This document shows positions 45,835 to 56,721 of a stretch of 64,000 bases of DNA, in pieces. The stretch's first letter is position 1. The number at the start of each line of letters is the position of its first letter. Under the pieces are notes generated by a model, which saw only the letters and a list, made by a program, of their open reading frames with translations, was not told the DNA's origin and ran no database searches. Both the position numbers and the translations under genes were made by a program. Source of the stretch: Arbacia lixula (taxonomy: Eukaryota > Echinodermata > Echinoidea > Arbacioida > Arbaciidae); assembly GCA_963669155.1 (NCBI GenBank), contig OZ022595.1, positions 2,305,705 to 2,369,704 of the forward strand, in the 5' to 3' direction.

Positions 45835-48768
45835 ATGGATGAAATTGATTTATGTTTACATAAAAATGTCCAATGTCGGTATTATTTACCTGACGAGTTC
45901 AACTCAGAATTTATTGATAATGAGCATTTCTTCAGTTTATTACATGTCAATGCCCGCAGTCTGTTAAGAAATTATGAAAACATGCAATTATTACTGTCCA
46001 TGATAAATATGAAATTCTCCGCTATTGGTGTCACAGAAACATGGCTTAACGACAAATCTCCCCCCTTATATAACATTGATGGGTATTCTGTTGTCCGTTC
46101 TGATAGGAAATGCGGACGAGGAGGCGGAGTCGCCCTGTTCCTATCAGACACGTTATCGTATAAAGAAAGGCCTGATTTGATATACAATGGAAATGAAATT
46201 GATTGCACATGTGTTGAAATTAATATGTATAATAGAAAAAATATAATACTTTGTGTAATATACAGGCCCCCTCATACAGATAGTAACTCATTTTTGGATA
46301 ATTTTGATGTTTTATTAGAGCGGATTAATCAAGAAAACAAAGATGTATATATTATGGGTGATTTTAACATTGATCTCTTGAGAGAAGAGCACATTCTTAG
46401 AAATAAATTTTGCAATATTTTGCGAGCAAATTTTTGTAATATTACAATCGATAAGCCCTCGAGAATTACGGTCAACTCATCAACGTTGATCGATAATATT
46501 TTTACGAATATTGACACGGATTATTCGAAATCTGGTCCTTTGTATAGTGATATTTCTGACCATTTACCTATATTTTTCATTTGTGGCGACACACAGAATT
46601 CTTATGTTAAGCAAAAAGAACGTAAGAAGAAGCGGAAATTCACACTAGAAAATATATCATTACTCAATGATGATTTAATCACGGAAACATGGGATGATGT
46701 CTTACTTTCTGCAGACCCAAACATTGCTTATGACACCTTCTGGAATACATTCCTTTCTTATTTTGACAAACATATCCCCACAATTGAAAAGAAAAACAAT
46801 AAAAAAATCAAAAATCCGTGGATAACAAAGGGAATTTTCCGTTCCATTAAGGAAAGAAATATTTTATATAAAAATAGTTTACGGTATCCTGATAATGATA
46901 ATGTTAATCGATATAAATCGTATAGAAATAAACTCACACAGATTATCAGGCTTTCCCGCAGAATGTATTATGCGGAAGCTTTCGAAAATGCTATTGGAAA
47001 TATGTCAGCCACTTGGAAGATTATTAATGACGTCATTGGTAAGAAAAAGAAGGTGTCAACATCTCAAATTACGAATAATGGACAAACGTTTTGTAATCCT
47101 AAAGATCTAGCATGTTGTTTTAATGAGTACTTTGTTAATGTTGGTCCTAGTCAAGCTTCTAAGATTGATCATACACAGACAGATTTCTCGCAGTACTTGG
47201 GCACGTCAAATGATAATTCATTATTTTTTAAACCAACGGATTTTAATGAGATCCTTGATATTGTGCATTCTCTAAAATCAAGTTATACATGTGGTCACGA
47301 TGAAATGAGCACGTCCCTTTTAAAACAAATTGTTGGGAGTATATTGACACCTTTAGTACATATTTGTAATTTGTCGTTGTCAACTGGTGTATTTCCGAAC
47401 GCATGTAAAATTGCAAAAGTTATTCCAATATACAAAAAAGATGACTCTTCTTTTGTTTCGAACTACCGACCTATCTCTATTCTTCCTAGTCTTTCTAAAG
47501 TCATAGAAAGACTCGTTTATAACAGACTGTATGATTTTTTGTTACAAAATGAGATACTGAACCATGACCAATTTGGTTTCAGGAAATTTCATTCTACTGA
47601 TATGGCACTAGCCCAGTTGTATGACAGAGTGTCGACTGCCTTAGCTGAACAAAAACATGTCATTGGTGTGTTTATGGACTTAAGCAAGGCATTCGACACT
47701 CTTGATCACACTATCCTTTTACGCAAATTGCATCGTTATGGAGTTCGTGGCATTCCACTGGAATGGTTTGAAAATTATTTATCAAATAGACAGCAATACG
47801 TATACTTTGAATCGGTAAACTCTGAAGTTTTACCCATACATTGTGGCGTCCCACAAGGATCGATATTGGGACCACTACTATTTCTAGTGTATATAAATGA
47901 TATTACAAATTCTACTAAGTTACTGCAATATATTCTGTTCGCCGATGACACCAATGTATTTTGTTCCAATACTGATTTTCAGTCGCTTTTAAGAACTCTT
48001 AATACTGAATTGCCGAAATTATCTACATGGTTTAAGAGCAATAAATTGTCACTCAACTTAAAAAAGACAAATTTTATTTATTTTCATAATAAGAAGCATA
48101 ACAATGAAATGCACCATTTGAATATCATGGTGGATGGTATATTATTGGAACAAAAAGAAAGTGTCAAATTCCTTGGAATATATATCAGTGAAAATATGAA
48201 ATGGAATGCTCATGTGCAATACATCTCAGATAAAGTATCTCGTAACGTTGGTATACTCTGTAAGCTTAAGTATTATGTCCCAAAGAATATTTTATTTATG
48301 CTTTATAATTCATTGATATTATCGAACATCTCATATTGTAACATTGTTTGGGCAACTACAAAAAGTCACACTGACAGTATATTGCTTCTACAAAAGAAAG
48401 CTATACGTATATGTACCAATTCAGGTCATCGGGACCATTCAGATCCTTTGTTTGTAGAATTAAAAACACTAAAGGTAAATGATATTAACTTTTTGCAAAA
48501 TTCACTTTTTATGTTTCGTTTGTATAACGGTCAGTTGCCATCTTCTTTTTTCTCATTATTTCATTTAAACAAGGATATACATTCTTATCCCACAAGGCAA
48601 TCTGATAAATTTCATCTACAAAATCCAAAAACGGTTATGGCTCTGAAATCTATCAGACACACTGGACCTGATATTTGGAACTCTCTTTCTTCAGAAATTC
48701 GAACTTTAAAGTCTATGTTTTCTTTCAAGAAAGCTGTAAAGACAATGCTGCTTTCTGGATATCAGTGA
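45835..48768 (+). CDS. LINE ORF2 polyprotein: APE endonuclease and reverse transcriptase
   Basis: 977 aa. Endonuclease motifs: N in LLHVNARSL (~40), E in VTETWL (~68), RGGGVALF (~97), IYRPP (~143), GDFN (~175), SDHLP (240). Reverse transcriptase motifs: IPIYKKDD..SNYRPIS (~530-548), FGFRKFHST (~580), MDLSKAFDTLDH (~613), GVPQGSILGPLLF (~671), active-site FADDT (702-706), KFLGIYIS (~780). The C-terminal 150 residues form the usual thumb and tail (KKAIRICTNS, YPTRQSD). No RNase H or zinc knuckle is seen. Catalytic residues are present and there is no stop or frameshift, so the protein could be functional. It would nick target DNA and prime cDNA synthesis there. Codon use is strongly AT-biased. 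Confidence 0.95.
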   Translation: MDEIDLCLHKNVQCRYYLPDEFNSEFIDNEHFFSLLHVNARSLLRNYENMQLLLSMINMKFSAIGVTETWLNDKSPPLYNIDGYSVVRSDRKCGRGGGVALFLSDTLSYKERPDLIYNGNEIDCTCVEINMYNRKNIILCVIYRPPHTDSNSFLDNFDVLLERINQENKDVYIMGDFNIDLLREEHILRNKFCNILRANFCNITIDKPSRITVNSSTLIDNIFTNIDTDYSKSGPLYSDISDHLPIFFICGDTQNSYVKQKERKKKRKFTLENISLLNDDLITETWDDVLLSADPNIAYDTFWNTFLSYFDKHIPTIEKKNNKKIKNPWITKGIFRSIKERNILYKNSLRYPDNDNVNRYKSYRNKLTQIIRLSRRMYYAEAFENAIGNMSATWKIINDVIGKKKKVSTSQITNNGQTFCNPKDLACCFNEYFVNVGPSQASKIDHTQTDFSQYLGTSNDNSLFFKPTDFNEILDIVHSLKSSYTCGHDEMSTSLLKQIVGSILTPLVHICNLSLSTGVFPNACKIAKVIPIYKKDDSSFVSNYRPISILPSLSKVIERLVYNRLYDFLLQNEILNHDQFGFRKFHSTDMALAQLYDRVSTALAEQKHVIGVFMDLSKAFDTLDHTILLRKLHRYGVRGIPLEWFENYLSNRQQYVYFESVNSEVLPIHCGVPQGSILGPLLFLVYINDITNSTKLLQYILFADDTNVFCSNTDFQSLLRTLNTELPKLSTWFKSNKLSLNLKKTNFIYFHNKKHNNEMHHLNIMVDGILLEQKESVKFLGIYISENMKWNAHVQYISDKVSRNVGILCKLKYYVPKNILFMLYNSLILSNISYCNIVWATTKSHTDSILLLQKKAIRICTNSGHRDHSDPLFVELKTLKVNDINFLQNSLFMFRLYNGQLPSSFFSLFHLNKDIHSYPTRQSDKFHLQNPKTVMALKSIRHTGPDIWNSLSSEIRTLKSMFSFKKAVKTMLLSGYQ

Positions 48769-50793
48769 TCTTATAATGTCATTGTAATTGTATTGTATAT
48801 GAAATTCCCTCGTGGAATTATCGCCGTTCTGAATTTCTTGCGTATTGTTATGTAACCGACCATGCATGACCTGTAACTGTTCACCTGTACCTCGGTAAGA
48901 AAATACTTTACTATTCAGTAATCCAGGTGATCTAATTTTGTGTATTTGCGAAAGCAGACAGACCTCTCCCCTCTCCTTTCTCCTATCCTATCTCTATGCA
49001 AGTCATCCCTCCCCTATTTTCCTATATATTATGAATTATGTACGAGGGCTGCATGCAAATCAAGCATTGCTTAAGCTGTAGCCCTTCTGTGTTATTCATT
49101 GCATCGCTGATATGTTCTTTTGTACATTGTAAAAGCAATGAAGAAACTGTATTGCTGTATAGGTAATGAAGAAACCTACTTTGTTTATAGCAACTAATGT
49201 TTATGTATATCCATTTATATGTATGGTACCATCAATGTATATGATGTATATGTGCATGTATCTGCATGAGCAATGATATAATGCAGGAACCAATAAATCA
49301 AATCAAATCAAAATCAAAAGACGACTTCACCTGGAAGAAAATTCTTCATCTTGCTCCTGATTATTTTTGTTTAGGTGGCGCCTTTAAGTTATGAACATAA
49401 ATGTCATACCAGCCATTCAAACAACAGACATCACAAGCAAAATATGTGTCTGCATTCTAGTACATATAGTTTGTTGTTCAGTGGGGCTGTCTGGCCATAT
49501 TGTACATATTTCCGGTCTGGCTCTCTCCCACTGAGATATATCATTGTGCTAGATAGCATACCTCTCATATATCTCTGCAGGGATCCTGGGACTAAAGCAG
49601 CTATCCCACGATGACCCAGAACCTCTCTTCTGCTGATTTTTTACATCTGTCTATTTCGCTTAAAAGGACGCATATTTTCAATTCTTCGAGGACGTTATAA
49701 GCATTTTGGGAATTATGTAGTTCTTCATGTGTGTGTGTTTTTACGAAACGGGATAATCGAAATACTGTTTGTTTTCAAACATCGCTGACGAAATAAAATG
49801 TCTTTAAGAAGAAAAGTGCAACATAGCATGGTTATTTACAAACAGTTTATTTCATGGTGTTACATTATGTTCGTTCGCTCGCAGAACTTGAGTAAAAATG
49901 ATTTGCAGATCGCTTATTCTTCTCCATCTCCTTCACTGCCTCCTATCGTCATGTCTACGCACACATGTTCGCGTCACACATATATTATGCGTACGCACGA
50001 CGTACGCGCCAGCTATACTACCCTAAGGTACTCCATGCTTTCATCGGGGCAGTATTGGGTTACCGCCCCACCCCCTACCCCCACCCCACCCCGCCCGCCA
50101 TCCCGGCTGGCGGAGTGCCAAAAATAAGTGTAACGTTGAGCTATCTCCTTCTCGCGCGCTTTGGCCATACGCGGCACTTGAGGTGCACCCGTTGTTGAAA
50201 GGTAATGAAAGCAAAACATGTGATCACGTACGGTTCATCAAGAGTGTCTTTTCCAAACCTCTTTGGATAATTGTAGACATGGAAGACGCCATTAGTATCT
50301 TGTTAGATTAACGCTCTATAATGCCACTAGCTGCCGCATTTTTGCCACAAGGAATATACACAAATCGTTTATATCAAGACTTTTTTTTTCTGCCATATAA
50401 ATGTTTAAATCTAATAAAATGATGCACTTAGGTTATTACGTACACGGCCGAGCGATTTGTATGCAGATTCGAGTTCGCGCCGTGGCGTCACGATGAAAAT
50501 GACCCACAGCAGGTTTTTCCATCTGAGATAGGTCTCGCTTCCTTCCTGAATTAAGCAGCCTAATTTATGTACTTATAGGGAAGTAATTACTCTGTGCTAA
50601 CCATTGTACGAAAATTGTCTCCTTATCTACTAAACAAACAATACAGCCCCTCTTTTATTCTGGTTGCCATGGTACTTGCGCACATAATACATTAACCCAG
50701 ATGTCAGATATACTGCTGCTCCAAGAAATGTACGTGTATCACATGTGAAAAAAACGCATACGTGGAATACGAAGAGTTAACAGCATGCGAAGG

Positions 50794-51197
50794 GTTACAG
50801 GGATGGTTCACCCTGAAGATAAAAGCAGAAACATGAACGAAATGTGAAGGTTTGACGAAAATTCGTCAAAGGATAAGAAAGTTATGATCTTTGGAAATTT
50901 CAACTATGTGACGTATGCGAGGTGCTCTCCCATATGCTGTGTACCTTACAGTTACATAAATGTGAAAACGGTTTACTGATGATGTATGAAAAGCACACCC
51001 TATAAGATGCATATCTTGAAGAATAAAAATGAACACAACATATAGGAGAGCACCTGACGTCAGAAAATAAACACTATAAAAGGAGTTAACTTTCTTATCC
51101 TTGGACGAATTTTCAATCAAACCTTCACTAATACATTTCTTTCATGTGTCTGCTTTGATTGAAACCCTCTTAATTTCAAGATGAAGTTTTCCTTTGA
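50794..51197. mobile_element. MITE-B, full palindromic copy
   Basis: Left GTTACAGGGATGGTTCACCCTGAAG, right CTTAATTTCAAGATGAAGTTTTCCTTTGA. Arms pair through GGATAAGAAAGTTATG / TTAACTTTCTTATCC and CGAGGTGCTCTCCCATATG / ATATAGGAGAGCACCT. TGACGTCA at 51055-51062. Confidence 0.8.
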
Positions 51198-52085
51198 CTA
51201 TTGAAGTATTTGGTGTAAGAAATACACCGTCATAGTATTATTTGATTGGGTATGTATATAAGATTACCCATCCTAGTCCCATAGGTAATAATCTGTGTTG
51301 TAATCTTCATGGGACTACCATTCATTAACACTAACACATTAACACTAGAAGACTAAAGGCCAATTCAAAGAGACTAGAGTTAAAATGCTTCGGAACGTTC
51401 GGTAAGAATCCGTTTAGTGTTTTCTTTTTCGTGATGATAATTTTGTACTGGGTTCATGAACTGTTTATCTATACGTTGCATTGAAATTATGAAGCCATAA
51501 AACCTTAAAAAACGATCCCTTTTGGTAAATGTTGAATGACATACAAATCGTGAGTTCAGTATAGTTAGGACGCCAGGCAGTGTTATGGACAATGCCAAAA
51601 TGGTAATAAAAATAGTAATGGTAATTTAACAGTCTTGAATAGCTCATAACAAAAATAAAGCATAATAAAATTGTTCGTCTCTATATTCTTAACAGAACAG
51701 AATGCATATAGAGTGCACTGGGTACATAGTGGTGATATTCACATATATGTTTTCTAACTACTTTTCAACTTTTCGTAATGTTTTATGTGTCTGGTGCATA
51801 GATCTGTGGATACTACAGTCATCACCTGTATCTTAGGTAATGTATGGCTTTTCTCAATGCATCCCCGTCCTACGACATAGCTTGCAAACGCAATGATTAT
51901 CTCTCAATCATTATTTCCAGATCTCTATCAACATTCAGTTGGGTGAGAAACCTTTGGATGCCGTTAAGAAAGCAATTATAACGGAACACAAATAAACGTA
52001 TGAACCGGCAATCCCTTTTCTGACCACCTCTATCTTATTCCACCATCCCCACCCACCTTTCTCTTCGTCCTTCCTCCATTCCTGC

Positions 52086-52239
52086 CCATATTCTATGCCA
52101 TGTTCCTCTATGTTCCTCTTTCATTTCCTTCATCTTTTCTTCCTCTTTTCTCTTCTTCCCTCCCCATCCAATTTTCCCTTCCTCTCCCCCCATCACTGCT
52201 CATATTTCATGTCATTTCACACACTCTCTCTCCCTATGA

Positions 52240-52271
<32 letters not shown>

Positions 52272-52298
52272 TTCTTCTTCTTCTTCTTTGTCTTCTTC

Positions 52299-52330
<32 letters not shown>

Positions 52331-52735
52331 CTTCTTCTTCTTCTTCTTTTTCGTCTTCTTCTTCGTCTTCTTCTCCTCTTTTCCCTCCCTTCTTCTCTCC
52401 CCATCACTGCTCATATTCCATGTCATTTTACACACTCTCTCTCCCTTTTATCTTCTTCTTCTCCTCTTTTCCCTCCCTCCCCATCCACCTTACCCTTCGT
52501 CTCTCTCCATCAATGCCCATATTCCATTTCATTTCACGCATTATCTCTTCCCTTTCATCTTCCTCTTGTTCTCCTCCTTCTTCTCTCCATTCCTCCCTCC
52601 TCATCCGTTTTTCCCTTCCTCCCTCCCAATCCATTTCTTCCTTCGTCTCTCTCCACCCATTCCCATATTCCATGTCATTTCACACATTATCTCGTTCCTC
52701 CTTTCATCTTCTCCTTCTCCTCCTTCTCCTCCTTC
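52086..52735. repeat. Pyrimidine-rich minisatellite, five units, with a (TTC)n expansion inside
   Basis: CATATTCCATGTCATTTCAC recurs at about 52087, 52201, 52412, 52518 and 52664, each followed by a C/T-only stretch. Unit lengths are 106-146 bp except the second (211 bp), which is swollen by (TTC/TTG)n at 52229-52375. Three overlapping Leu/Phe/Ser-rich frames cross it and are artefacts. Confidence 0.75.
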
Positions 52736-53053
52736 CTTCCTCCCCTTATAAAGCTCTCTCATCTCTTACGACCAATTTCATCTCTCATCTCTCTAACTTC
52801 ATCTACCTAACAAAATGTTGCAAGATGCAACAGCATGGAATAGCTGGGGGCGATCTCGAGCTCCCGACCACATTTTAAATCGAATTATGGTGATGGTGCT
52901 GATATTGATATTTTAGCGTGTAAGTCGCTGGAAAACTTCCGAGAGTCACTTGAAGTATATTCACCCAAGGGAGTTTCAATGGGTAGGACTATATAGGGAA
53001 AAGGGCGAAGACTGGGAGAGGTGAAGGGAGAGGGAGGTTGGGACAGGCTCTAG

Positions 53054-53372
53054 AGTGTTAGCTCAGAACGACTTGTTAACCAACGAAGAACACAAGATAT
53101 GTTCTTACGCAAATTGTTAACGCAGAGCGTTGTTTATTTAAAGGACTATTTTGGTAGAGTAAAGTGTTAGCTCAAAACAACTACTTAACCAACTAAGAAT
53201 TGGAGATATGTTCATACGGCACTTGTTAACGCAGATTGTTGTATAATTGAAGGACTATTTTGTAGAATAGAGTGTTAGCTCAGAACAACTAGATAACCAA
53301 CGAAGAATTGAAGATATGTTCTTACGCAAGTTGTTCACGCAGATCGTTGTATATGTAAAGACCTTTTTGTAT
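53054..53372. repeat. 108 bp satellite-like array, three units
   Basis: AGTGTTAGCTCAGAAC starts units at 53054, 53163 and 53271. Each unit carries AACCAACGAAGAA, GATATGTTCTTACG, TTGTTAACGCAGA and GGACTATTTTG. Units differ by about 10-15%. Confidence 0.88.
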
Positions 53373-53715
53373 TGTTTAAATTAAGAACTACACTCTCACT
53401 ACCACCATCTCGTTCTTGTGTCAATCCATCCACCCCCTCTTCAACCCTGCTATCATCCTTTATTCTGTAACTTCTTAGATTTCGCAATGGTAATCCAAGC
53501 TCTCACCATAATCTGATCAGTCCCCCCCCCCCCTTCTCCTCCTCCAAAACGTCCGATAAGATCATTTTCGTCTCCACTTCTGCAGTAACAACCAAGGCCT
53601 AACATACTTCAACTACTACTCATAGTATTATGTAACATATTTTTTTAAGAAGCAGGAGTTGCTGCTTCACTCTACTTCTCTATCCCTAGCCCACGCTTTC
53701 TCCCTCCCTCATTAT

Positions 53716-53728
53716 TCCCTCCCTCCCT

Positions 53729-53772
<44 letters not shown>

Positions 53773-53796
53773 TCCCCCCTCTCTCTATCGCTTTCT

Positions 53797-53843
<47 letters not shown>
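53716..53843. repeat. (TC)n microsatellite
   Basis: (CCCT)n, then two long (TC)n blocks. Confidence 0.95.
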
Positions 53844-53848
<5 letters not shown>

Positions 53849-55412
53849 ACTTCTGAAGCAAGTCAGTGATTTGAAGTAACTTGTAATGTTTTTTTTGTTG
53901 TTGTTGTATGTCTGGGTACTTTGTTGCATGTATGACTTTATTTTCATGAAGAGCTGCGCGCACCTCAAGTAATGCTCTATTTTATTTCACATTACACCGT
54001 TCAAAGAGTTTCTTCATGTTATGGTTATTTAAATTGCTACCGTTATAACGTTAGAACATGATTGCATGTACGATTATGTTGATGATCTTGCAAATACATG
54101 TATGTGAACTAAATTAGCCAATTAAATGAAATATAACAGTGTGCTATTAGTGCAACAGATGCATACAGCCAGTTAAAACTTTCTGTCCCAGACAGAATGC
54201 TGCTTTATAAGATCTGCTTGTATCACTGTGGAATAACTGCAACACAGGCAAATAAGGAGTTAATTCCCTCTGTGCTGGACAAAATGTTAAACTATATATG
54301 ATTTATATACTACTGATACCGAACAAAGGCACAAGGAATTAACTCCTTTAGTGCCAGACAGAATGAGACTCTAACTGATTTTTCTTGAACAAGTGCCAAA
54401 TTGAAAGGATGGCACTGAAAGGTTTGAATAAAGCAATTCCATTATGTAGTGCTCAAATCCTTATGTCGCTGTTTGCTCAAGCTGTCAAATAGATTTATGT
54501 TGAGATCAATTTATTGCAGCTGGGAGAACAAATCTATATCATTATATCTCAGGTTACATTTTGCATTAAAATAAAATCGTGTTAATAACTTTATCCATGT
54601 TGAATATGATAAATATAAATTGCCAGCTGGCATCCCCCAAAAGTAGAAACATATAGCAAAGTAATCGCTTCAGATAATACTTCATACGAATATACAGGTA
54701 TGCGGTAGTTACAGACATAGCTACAACTACAGTTTAACACCATGGTGTCGCCGTTTATCATGTTCATGGATACATGTTACTGCAAATTAAGGGTGTTCAA
54801 ATCGATATCATTCTCTGCCATATACATGCTCTAAAGCATTAATAGATTTACGACCCTTGGTATTAATGTCGATATATTTTTCAAGTGAGGTAATTTTACT
54901 ATATGTTGATTCAGTTTCGATTTAATAGCAAGAGATGGTGCTGAAAGGATTTTATCTCGATTATGCAATCCATCACTCCCGTTTAAAATGAGATACTCTC
55001 ATATCTTTTTTTTTTAAATTGAACCTGAGCTTCAAGCTGAGAAAATTTAGCAACAAGGGTATTAACGTGAACTCTTTCTTAGCATCTCCTGTGTATACGA
55101 AGACACCAACATTAAACACCAATCTGTGTGCCGTGTACATAGCGGCTGTCTGGTCTGTGTCATTATGGTGGTAACTCAAAATTTGGGCTTCAAGGCTAGT
55201 GCAATCCCACCACATTTTAGCCTATAAATTGGAGTTAGTATGTGGTAACCATGATAACGATGCCTTAACTGTTGCCAAGGACAATGATAGGAAACTTTTG
55301 ATGAACTATGTGCGTGAGGAGGGGATGGGGGTAGGGGTGGGGGGCTCAATTGATGTCGTGTTTGAACTTCATTTGTTTTAGCTAGCATTGAGCCTTTTGT
55401 TTAACCTTAAAT

Positions 55413-55492
55413 GGGGCGGGGGGGGGGGGGGGGGGTTGACCAGGTGTATTCACGACTGAGAGGGAATGCGCCTCACCCCCCCCCCCCCCATA
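55413..55492. repeat. G run followed by C run
   Basis: About 20 G at 55414-55434 and about 13 C at 55477-55489, 42 bp apart and able to base-pair as a hairpin. Confidence 0.85.
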
Positions 55493-55733
55493 CGGCGCCT
55501 CTTCCTATTGTATCTGGGTTAATCTCCGCAAGCTTTAGAGTCGTGCCATCTCGCAGTCGTTTTATATGCAGACCGGAAAATTTCCTTGCGACTCCATAAT
55601 GTCTGACATTCTTCATCTGCAATATGAGATGAGCATTCGACTACAATAAAAAGAGCTCGCAATTACACTGACCTTGTGCATGCACCACATCATGCGCGTT
55701 TTATTGTACCATGGTAGGAATTCATCCCGCGTT

Positions 55734-56095
55734 TCCTCCTCTTAGCTTTTATCAACCCATCTTCCTTGTCCGTCTGTCTGTGCGTATGTCCACCTGTGTG
55801 CCTTCCGTTCCCTTAAAAGACATTGCACTCTTTCTTCAACCTCTTCTTTTCACTTTTCTATTTTAAGCGCATTGTAGAGTAACATACCGTGCATTCATTG
55901 AGACGACCTCCTTTTAGATTTACCAACCCATCTTCCTCGTATGTATGCTCGTCTGTCTGTATTTCTTTCTCTCTTATGACATTTCACTCGTTGCTACCCT
56001 CTTCTTTTCACTGTTCAAGCGAATTGTATTTCAAGCGCATCGTATTGTAAAATTCCATGCATTGATTATTGAGAAGAGCTCCTTTTAAATTGTAC
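55734..56095. repeat. 173 bp tandem duplication plus partial third unit
   Basis: TCCTCCTCTTAGCTTTTATCAACCCATCTTCC (55734) recurs as CCTCCTTTTAGATTTACCAACCCATCTTCC (55907) and as CTCCTTTTAAATTGTACCA (56080). Shared inner block CCTCTTCTTTTCACT...AAGCGCATTGTA. Confidence 0.75.
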
Positions 56096-56239
56096 CACTG
56101 GAATCTCCAGCTCTCTCATAATCTGTTCACATATCTCTATTCATATTATGTTAATACATGAACGCCATACGCGTAGTTAGATGTACTTTTTACCATAATG
56201 GATCATGAATGTTTATGCTTTGTATTCGCAGTTCCGCCA

Positions 56240-56244
56240 TCTAC

Positions 56245-56284
<40 letters not shown>

Positions 56285-56473
56285 CTGTTTGTCTGTCTGT
56301 CTCTCCTTCTCTCTCTCTCCTTCTCTCTCTCACTCAGTTCTACTCGTTCTCGCCGTAACCCTGTACATCGATATACTATAGACAAGATACACAGTGCACC
56401 AGCATAATAAACTGCAAACAATCGCATCTTTCTCTTTTGTTCTCCCTTTATCAACTCATTTGCTCATCCACAT

Positions 56474-56512
<39 letters not shown>

Positions 56513-56689
56513 CTGTTTGTCTGTCTGTCTCTCCTTCTCTCTCTCACTCAGTTCTACTCGTTCTCGCCGTAACCCTGTACATCGATATACTATAGACAAG
56601 ATACACAGTGCACCAGCATAATAAACTGCAAACAATCACATCTTTCTCTTTTGTTCTCCCTTTATCAACTCTTTTGCTCATCCACATGT

Positions 56690-56705
<16 letters not shown>
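56240..56705. repeat. ~214-228 bp near-identical tandem duplication
   Basis: (CT)n-CGTTCTGTTTGTCTGTCTG ... CACTCAGTTCTACTCGTTCTCGCCGTAACCC ... ACACAGTGCACCAGCATAATAAACTGC ... CATCCACATGTTCTCTC occurs twice (CACTCAG at 56331 and 56545). Apart from one base and a (CT)n length change the copies are identical: a very recent duplication. Confidence 0.92.

Positions 56706-56721
<16 letters not shown>

Larger units (their letters stand above)
44297..49320 (+). mobile_element. Two-ORF LINE of the L2/CR1-like group, apparently intact
   Basis: Full-length-looking non-LTR retrotransposon: short 5' UTR with a YY1-type site, ORF1 (44432-45382), 452 bp spacer, ORF2 (45835-48768), about 520 bp 3' UTR and a short (AATCA)n tail at 49295-49320. 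Both frames are open, so this is a young copy. FADDT at the RT active site, an APE endonuclease at the N-terminus and a pentanucleotide tail instead of long poly(A) place it in the CR1/L2/Jockey assemblage; the exact clade needs a tree. The left boundary rests on a possible 12 bp target duplication and is uncertain. Confidence 0.88.

Noticed and set aside
52095..52878. Three overlapping plus frames of 196-236 codons looking like membrane proteins (Phe/Leu/Ser)
   Set aside because: All three frames are open because the region is a pyrimidine minisatellite with (TTC)n; hydrophobicity is a by-product.
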